In this document: in pieces, positions 50,592-60,400 of the stretch
Numbering within the stretch: position 1 is the first letter of the stretch
Layout of the letters: each line of letters starts with the position of its first letter
Origin: Bactericera cockerelli
Taxonomy: Eukaryota; Arthropoda; Insecta; Hemiptera; Triozidae
DNA length: 64,000 nt
Assembly: GCA_024516035.1 (NCBI GenBank)
Contig: CM044966.1
Coordinates: 20,530,576 to 20,594,575 of the forward strand
Direction: 5' to 3'
The notes under the pieces: model-generated
Databases searched by the model: none
Told to the model about the DNA's origin: nothing
Seen by the model: the letters and a program-made list of their open reading frames with translations, nothing else
Program-made: the position numbers and the translations under genes

Positions 50592-53500
50592 AAAAAAAGA
50601 AAAAAGAAAGTCACAGAGTAAGAACTCACTGGAAGTAGTCTCTCAAGTTGGCCATCGTGTAATTCTTCTCCGGAGTCTCCACCAGCACCTCCTCCGGACT
50701 CCAGAAGTGTGGGGAGGGCAGCAGCCAGGCTTGTTTTTATTTTTATTTTAGACCATAAAGTTTTAATGAAGCAGCACCTATCGATTTACGAGTTTATCTG
50801 CCAGTCCACCTCGATATTTTTTTATTTTTTTTTTTTTCATCTTGTGTATGATAGATACCAAAATTTTCAGAAATGGACCCTAAAGTAAGTATTATGTTGT
50901 TTGGGGCCCTTTCCCCTTCTTTTTGAAAAGGAAAAAAAAAAATCAATTGTTGAATAGTACAAGTATGTTTATAAAAAAAGAAAAAAAAGTAAGAACTCTA
51001 ATGTATATTATATTTAATGTTTAATGTATATTATGTAAAATTAAAATAAATAAAGAGTATTTTGTTGAAAAAAAAAAAAAAACTCACTGGAAGTAGTCTC
51101 TCAAGTTGGCCATGGTGTAATTCTTCTCCGGCGTCTCCACCAGCACCTCCTCCGGACTCCAGAAGTGTGGGGAGGGCAGCAGCCAGGCAGTGGAGGGACA
51201 CGTGACCTGGTACACCTTGAGAGTGGACTTGGACAGGACGTACACGCCTAGATCATCCCCTGGGGGTTGAGATAATTTAATTAAATGTATATTTTAGTTA
51301 ATTAAATGTATATATCATTTAAATGCATTTTTTTGTTAATTTATCATTTATTTAAAAATATATATAATTTAATTAAAAGCATTTATCTGTTAATTTATCA
51401 TTAATTAAATATATATATAATTTAATTAAATGCATTTTTTTGTTAATTTATCATTTATCTAAATATATATATAATTTAATTAAAAACATTTATCTGTTAA
51501 TTTATCATTTATTTAAATATATATATAATTTAATTAAATGCATTTATCTGTTAATTTATCATTTAATTAAATATATATATCATTTAATTAAATGCATTTA
51601 TCTGTTAATTTATCATTTAATTATATATATATAATTTAATTATATATATATATAATTTAATTCTTCTCCGGAGTCTCCACCAGCACCTCCTCCGGACTCC
51701 AGAAGTGTGGGGAGGGCAGCAGCCAGGCAGTGGAGGGACACGTGACCTGGTACACCTTGAGGGTGGCCTTCGAAAGGACGTACACGCCTAGATCATCCCC
51801 TGGGGGTTGAGAATTAAATGCATTTATATGTTAATTTATCATTTATATCAATTTAACATGGAAGATGGAGCAGGGGTGCCTTACCATGAAGTTAAAAAAA
51901 AAAAAAAAAAATGAAACCAGAGCAAATCCTTTTCAAAGATGTTTTAATTATTGTTGAAAAAATAAATAAATAAATGTTTGTTCAAAAAAAAATTAATTAA
52001 ATGTATATGTCATTTATCTACCCCTTAGATTTGTTAATTAAATTATGAGGGATAGAATGTTGATAATTCAATGATTTAATCTGTGAGGGATAGAATATTG
52101 ATAGTTAAATTAATTAATCTGTGAGGGATAGAATATTGATAGTTAAATTAATTAATCTGTGAGGGATAGAATATTGATAGTTAAATGAATTAATCTGTGA
52201 GGGATAGAATATTGATGGTTAAATTAATTAATCTGTGAGGGATAGAATATAGATAGCTAAATTAATTAATCTGTGAGGGATAGAATATTGATAGTTAAAT
52301 TAATTAATCTGTGAGGGATAGAATATTGATAGTTAAATTAATTAATCTGTGAGGGATAGAATATAGATAGCTAAATTAATTAATCTGTGAGGGATTAGAA
52401 TATTGTATAGTTTAAATTAATTAATCTGTGAGGGATAGAATATAGATAGCTAAATTAATTAATTTGTGAGGGATAGAAATTAGATAGCTAAATTAATTAA
52501 TCTGTGAGGGATAGAAAGTGTGGGGAGGGCAGCAGCCAGGCAGTGGAGGGACACGTGACCTGGTACACCTTGAGGGTGGCCTTCGAAAGGACGTACACGC
52601 CTAGATCATCCCCTGGGGGTCGAGATAATTTAATTAAATGTATATATTATCATTTAATTAAATGCATTTTTCTATTAATTTATCATTTATTTAAAAATAT
52701 ATATAATTTAATTAAAAGCATTTATCTGTTAATTTATCATTAATTAAATATACAGTATGTTTCAGAAAAGGTGGCCACCCCCTCGTAATTTTTGAACGCG
52801 ACGGAATTTTTCAATTCTGTAAAGTCCTAAGTATAGGAAGTGCCCTATGGCCCATCCTGTGGTCATATTTATTTTTGGCCCCGGTCGGCCCTTCCGGCTT
52901 TTAGGCCATATTTTTTCATTTTTCTCGAGAATTTTAAATGGAATGCTATATTTTTTATTCCTGTTAATTAAAATCCAAGTTAGGCTGAGTATAATAAGCT
53001 TTTAAAATTTTCAAAAACCTTATCAGGGGCGGAGCTAGTAGGGTGCAAGGTTCAAAACTGTTACACGCTGTATTTCAGCGTTAGTTAGATTTTTTAGTAC
53101 TTTTTCTATTTTCATTGGTTCAAAATATTGTTTTACACCATATGAAATCAAAAAAATATTCTTGTTTACATGTAATCAGGGTCATAGTAAGGTTTTTGTA
53201 AAAGTACTTTTTTTCTGACGTCAATTTTTCCGTAAATTTATGGTGTTCTCGAAATTGGCATTTTTAGAGGTGAAAGTCTGCAGTGACATATGTTTTTTAT
53301 GATTGAAACCAAAAGAAAACTTAACGGAGAAGCGATTAAGATCATAAAAAAAGCCATTTAACCTGCTAGTTTTTTCAGGACAGTGTCCGGTAAAGTGGGT
53401 GAATTTCGTATTGGATTTTTTGTTGTTGAAATTTTGGTTTAATATCGCGTTTCAACTGCATGGTCATATCACCCTCCATTCGCAGGAAACTCACCAACCT

Positions 53501-56500
53501 GCTAAACACATTTATCTCACCCAGCCCGAGTTAGGCCGGAATGCCAGCATCACGAAGTCTTCAACTCGCTGGACGTTGCTTAACTTCGGTGATCCTACAA
53601 GAATCGTTGCATTCAAAGCGCCATCGGACTGACTCCAGAATGATTGACAATGTGTTTTCTACAGATTTTACCAACTTACCAACTAAAATTGTTTCAAGAG
53701 GGGACCCTAGGCCGACTTTAGAAGTAGCATTATCCGATAACTATTTTTGATACAACTTGAACTTTGAAAAGTGAAAAAGAGAGAGAGAGAGAGAAAAAAA
53801 AAAATATCCGGCACTGATTTAGAAGAAATAATTCTCATTTATATTCGCATTTAGTTATGTTTATTGAAGTATTATTCCGTTATTAGGTATTATTTATTTT
53901 CTATGCCAATTGTGTTTCCTCAACAACAAAAAATCCAATACGAAATTCACCCACTTTACCGGACACTGTCCTGAAAAAACTAGCAGGTTAAATGGCTTTT
54001 TTTATGATCTTAATCGCTTCTCCGTTAAGTTTTCTTTTGGTTTCAATCATAAAAAACATATGTCACTGCAGACTTTCACCTCTAAAAATGCCAATTTCGA
54101 GAACACCATGAATTTACGGAAAAATTGACGTGAGAAAAAAAGTACTTTTACAAAAACCTTACTATGACCCTGATTACATGTAAACAAGAATATTTTTTTG
54201 ATTTCATATGGTGTAAAACAATATTTTGAACCAATGAAAATAGAAAAAGTACTAAAAAATCTAACTAACGCTGAAATACAGCGTGTAACAGTTTTGAACC
54301 TTGCACCCTACTAGCTCCGCCCCTGATAAGGTTTTTGAAAATTTTAAAAGCTTATTATACTCAGCCTAACTTGGACTTTAATTAACAGGAATAAAAAATA
54401 TAGCATTCCATTTAAAATTCTCGAGAAAAATGAAAAAAATATGGCCTAAAAGCCGGAAGGGCCGACCGGGGCCAAAAATAAATATAACCACAGGATGGGC
54501 CATAGGGCACTTCCTATACTTAGGACTTTACAGAATTGAAAAATTCCGTCGCGTTCAAAAGTTACGAGGGGGTGGCCACCTTTTCTGAAACATACTGTAT
54601 ATATAATTTAATTAAATGCATTTTTTTGTTAATTTATCATTTATTTAAAATATATATATAATTTAATTAAAAACATTTATCTGTTAATTTATCATTTAAT
54701 TAAATATATATATAATTTAATTAAATGCATTTATCTGTTAATTTATCATTTAATTAAATATATATATAATTTAATTAAATGCATTTATCTGTTAATTTAT
54801 CATTTAATTAAATATATATATAATTTAATTAAATGCATTTATCTGTTAATTTATCATTTAATTAAATATATATATAATTTAATTAAATGCATTTATCTGT
54901 TAATTTATCATTTAATTAAATGTTTATATCATTTAATTAAATGCATTTATTTGTTAATTTATCATTTAATTAAATGTTTATATCATTTAATTAAATGCAT
55001 TTATCTGTTAATTTATCATTTAATTAAATATATATACATATAATTTAATTAAATGCATTTATCTGTTAATTTATCATTTAATTAAATGTTTATATCATTT
55101 AATTATATGTATATATAATTTATTTTTATAATATCTTAAAAAAAAAAATTATATTTTTTTAAAGAAGCAAAAGTGTTACAAAAAACCTCTCACCTACAGC
55201 AAACACCTTGACCGCCTTCACCGAGCCCCCCCAGGGCGCCGCCAGAGTGACCAGGGACCGGATGAACTTGCTCTTCCACGCGGCGCTCTGCCGCTGCAGG
55301 AAGTAGAGACACATGAGGGAGCCCATGCTGTGGGCGAGCAGTACCACCGGGGTGGACCCGTTCAGGTCGTACGTCTCCTCGATGAGGGCTTTCAGATTCA
55401 CGAAGTACGAGGAGTGCTCGTCTGAAGAGATTGAAAAATAAATGTGAATTCGCCTGGTGCAAACACGTGGAAAAACAACAGAAAAAAAAAAAAACCAATT
55501 GTTTGTCTAAAGGGGGAATTCTAAGGTCGGGTTCTACGAAAAACACCTGAAAAACACAAAAAACGTTAGTTCCAAAGGATTCGTCAAGATAGCGCCAGTA
55601 GAGTTTAGAGTAAAAGAGTTTAGAGCAAAACTCTACTGGTGCTATCTTGACGAATCCATTGGAACTAACGTTTTTCGTGTTTTTCAGGTGTTTTTTAGGT
55701 TAGGTGTTTTTCGTAGAACCCGACCTAATTGTTTGTCTAAAGGGGGAATTCTAATGGTTGTGGATTATATTTATATTTTCACAATGTACATAGATAGTAG
55801 GTTTTTTTATGAATTAAACATAGATAGTAGGTTTTTTTAAGGCGAATCAATGTGTTTACAAAAGTTGTTAATTAAATATTTGAGTGTAGTAATTAAAAAC
55901 ACCGCTAGCGCTGCTCCGCCGCTGCAGGAAGTAGAGACACATGAGGGAGCCCATGCTGTGGGCGAGCAGTACCACCGGGGTGGACCCGTTCAGGTCGTAC
56001 GTCTCCTCGATGAGGGCTTTCAGATTCACGAAGTACGAGGTGTGCTCGTCTGAAGAGATTGGAAAATACATGTGAATTCGCTTTTTTTTATTAGGAGGAC
56101 AAAGTACAGGTAACAGTATAAAATAAAGAAAAGAAGAAGAAAAAAAAAAAAAAAAACAAACAAACAACAACAAACAAATGACAAAATAAATAAGTAAAAA
56201 AAAAAGAAAATAAAACAAAACTCTACTGGCGCTATCTTGACGAATCCTTTGGAACGAACGTTTTTCGTGTTTTTCAGGTGTTTTTTAGGTTGGGTGTTTT
56301 TCGTAGAACCCGACCTAATTGTTTGTCTAAAGGGGGAATTCTAATAATTGTGGATTATATTTATATTTTCACAATGTACATAGTTATGAATTAAACATAG
56401 ATAGTAGGTTTTCTTTAAGGCGAATCAATGTGTTTACAAAAGTTACTAATTAAATATTTGAGTGTAGTAATTAAAAACACCGCCAGCGCCGCTCTGCCGC

Positions 56501-57444
56501 TGCAGGAAGTAGAGACACATGAGGGAGCCCATGCTGTGGGCGAGCAGTACCACCGGGGTGGACCCGTTCAGGTCGTACGTCTCCTCGATGAGGGCTTTCA
56601 GATTCACGAAGTACGAGGTGTGCTCGTCTGAAGAGATTGAAAAATAAATGTGAATTCGCCTGGTGCAAACACGTGGACGAACAACAGAAAAAATAAAAAC
56701 TAATTATAATAATAATTTCTTTTCTTTTCTCTCGCTTTTCAAAGGCTTTAATTTAAATAATTATTCTTGTTTGAACTATAATATTATACTGCTATTTATT
56801 TTTTTAGTTATTATGTAATAATTGTAGTTTATGTTTGTAAAAAAATGTTGTATTTTCGCATTATTTTATGCCAACCTTTGTAAAATCATATTACAATAAA
56901 ATAAAATTGAATTGAATAATAATAATAGTTTATTTATTTATTTTCTTTATAAAGAAACATTTATACAAAGGTACTTCTACTAAGCTTTGAAGAGCTTCTA
57001 AGAGAATTGTTTGTCTAACGGGGAATTCTAATGGTTGTGGATTATATTTATATTTTCACAATGTACATAGTTATGAATTAAACATAGATAGAAGTTCTTT
57101 TAAGGCGAATCAAGGTGTTTACAAAAGTTATTAATTAAATATTTCAGTCTAGTAATTAAATACACCTCGCCCAACTTTCGGCCCATTTCCTAAAGTTAAA
57201 AATGTAGGTCACGTGTTTACAAAAGTTATTAATTAAATATTTGAGTGTAGTAATTAAAAACACCGCTAGCGCTGCTCTGCCGCTGCAGGAAGTAGAGACA
57301 CATGAGGGAGCCCATGCTGTGGGCGAGCAGTACCACCGGGGTGGACCCGTTCAGGTCGTACGTCTCCTCGATGAGGGCTTTCAGATTCACGAAGTACGAG
57401 GAGTGCTCGTCTGAAGAGATTGAAAAATAAATGAATAGTTGTCT

Positions 57445-57478
<34 letters not shown>

Positions 57479-60400
57479 CATTTCAAAAATTGAACCTATG
57501 TGTAAATCTTGAATCACTAGAGAAGTCAGCATACAAAATTTTTGTTCCTACTCGTTTTTATTTGTATTTTTTCGTCAAAACAGAGCAGAAGAAATCTCAG
57601 GTAAAACTACCTATGTGCACTTGTTGAACTAAAATCAGTCTCGCCACGTTGGGGCATAGGATAAGAAGATAGTTGCGCGTGATGGTATTACTAAAAGTAC
57701 CCTACTGAAAAGTGTATTATTAAAAGTGCTGCATTAATGGTATTACTAAAAGTACCCTACTGAAAAGTGCCCTAAAACACATAGGTGGTTCTTCTAGACA
57801 ACTATTCAAATGTGTGTTTTTATTTTTTATTGTTCCTTTAGAATTTAATGTTTTTATAACATGTTTGTATATAATTTGTAAAAAGGTATTCCGTTAATAA
57901 ATGATAAATGTACCTGAATACCGGGCATTATTATTATTAAAAAAAAAGGGGGGGGGGGGGGGGGGGGAGATGGTTTTCAGTTTCCAAAATTCAGTCCAAA
58001 TAAAGCTTGATCCAAATGTTTATAAATAAAAAATAGGGTTGGCCTCTAGAGAAAGTTCATTTTGTTTGTTTGTTTTTCTTTAATTAATTATGTATTTAAA
58101 AAAAAAAAATATTATTAAGGTAGGATCACACTATATGGCACAGATGCCATATTTTCTATGGCGAGAAAAAAAAAACGAATGGCACAAATAATATATGGCA
58201 CTCACACAATGCCATATTATAATGTGGCAAAAAACTCTATGGCATTGTATGCCTTCCCCCTTGCCTTAGACAAGCCTGCCAGTCCTCACCATATCATATT
58301 GTAGACCATGTGTGTGATGAAGCACTCACACAAATGCCAAAGATCCTGCCATACGTCTATGGCACCATAGAAAAAACTTGTCGCCATAAACCTATGGTTC
58401 TATGGTCATGTAAAAAAAGACCGATCACACGCTATGGCAAGGGAGATTGCCATATTATATGTTGCTCTGCCATATCGCGTGATCCTACCTTTAGAATAAA
58501 AATTTGATATTATTACTATTTCTGTTTTATTTCTCATATTATACATGGTAACAATTAACATCATCTATGGGCTAGGATATAGCAAACATAGAAGGATTAC
58601 AATGTTGTTAAGGAGATTTGAGGAGATGAGATATTATGAAGAGGATGAGTGAGAGAGGAATCTTCTGAGCAGGCGACAGTTTTCCAGGAGGACGGATTTC
58701 TGGATTTTGTAGACTAGATTCTGTGGCAGTTGTATTTTCTTTGTATGGACATAGAAGCTGGAATGTATCAGCCCATTTGTTGACATGACTACAGGGACAA
58801 CTTCAACATTGGTCATGTTCCACATGCAGGTGATTTCTGTGGCGAGGTCTTGATATTTGTGGATCTTGGTTGCTGTGGTGTTGAGAATGTTGTGATCTGC
58901 AGGATGGGCGATGTCAATGAGTTTCACAGTTTTTTGTATTTTGTCAATTAGTACAATGTCAGGTCTGTTAGCCTGGATGTTGCGGTCTGTGATTACAGTT
59001 GAGTCCCAGTATAGCTTCATGTTTTCATTTTCAAGTATAGGTTCTGGGTGATACTTATAGTACTCTGTTTTGTCTTTTGTCAGGTTGAATTTCAAGGCTA
59101 GGTACTGGTGAACAATCTTGGCGGAAGAATTGTGTCTCTGGAGATAGTCAGAGTTGGCGAGTATCGAGCAGCTGGACGTGATATGTTGGATGATATGTTA
59201 TTATTATTATTATTATTTAGCATTTAAATATACCTACATTCTTGTATATTATTAATTATCGATGTTTTTAATCATTAATAAAAAATAATTCGAAATTATT
59301 TCAAAAAAACCAAACGAAATCAAAACTTTATAAATATATACATTATAGTTAATAGAAAGTGAAAAACATAAAATTGTAGTCACTATACGAGTAGTTCATA
59401 GGACTTTTTCTTTTTATTTAATTACTGTGCATTATTTGCACTTGTATGGATTCTATACTTATGGATTCTTATTTGCACTTTTCATGCACATCTAGTACAA
59501 CTTCTCACTTTTCTGTTGATACTGTATAAAATAGAGAGATTAGTTGATGGCATGGATATACAGAACTATTACCTGCTGATGAGAGTAAATAAGCTCGAAG
59601 CAGCTGTCAAGGTGTGTTCTGATATTTATGTACATCTAGTACAACCTCTCACTTTTCTGTTGATACTATAGCACTTACTTGGAGCTTTACGGAAGTCATA
59701 CGGGGCACCTCGCAGTGACAGGTCCCTCTCATAGGAGAGTTTACTCAGGGCGTCGGCTATGGGCGAGAAGTAGGACCCTACCCGGAGCTGGGGCGTTCAC
59801 CCGTGGACGCCCCAGCGCAGCTCAAGAAGGCAGATGTTCGGTTGGGTGGAAGAGATTGCCATTGGCAATAACCCCGCCCTTTAGTTAGGACATATGTATA
59901 TATATATATTTTTTTCTTGTTTATATTATTAATACTGTCAATTTTATATTTAATTTTTACCATTGTTTGTCTGTATACAGGGTGTCCCACCAAACTTGGA
60001 CACCTCAAATTACTCGGCCCCTGAAAGAGTTTTTGAAAAATAAAAAAATCTAGGGTACATGTGCTAATTATGCAGTTTCAGTTATGAAATTTTTTTTATA
60101 CAGGGTGGTTCAAAAGTCAGAAATTGAGGTGTCAACTTTCGATTTTTAAATGGATCGACCTGAATTTTATTTGATAATTTTACTTCTAAATGATTCCTGA
60201 GTACTTTTTTAAACAAAAATATTACATACAGGGTGGTTTTTTTTCGACCAATTTTTTTTCTTAATCTTGAATAACTCAAGTTCGGTTAATTTTTTCGATA
60301 ACAAGAATAGAATGTGTTTGTGTAATGAATACACGCACTTTCAATTGGCATCAAAAAAAATTATACAGGGTGGTTCACAAGTGAAATAATGACTTGATTT

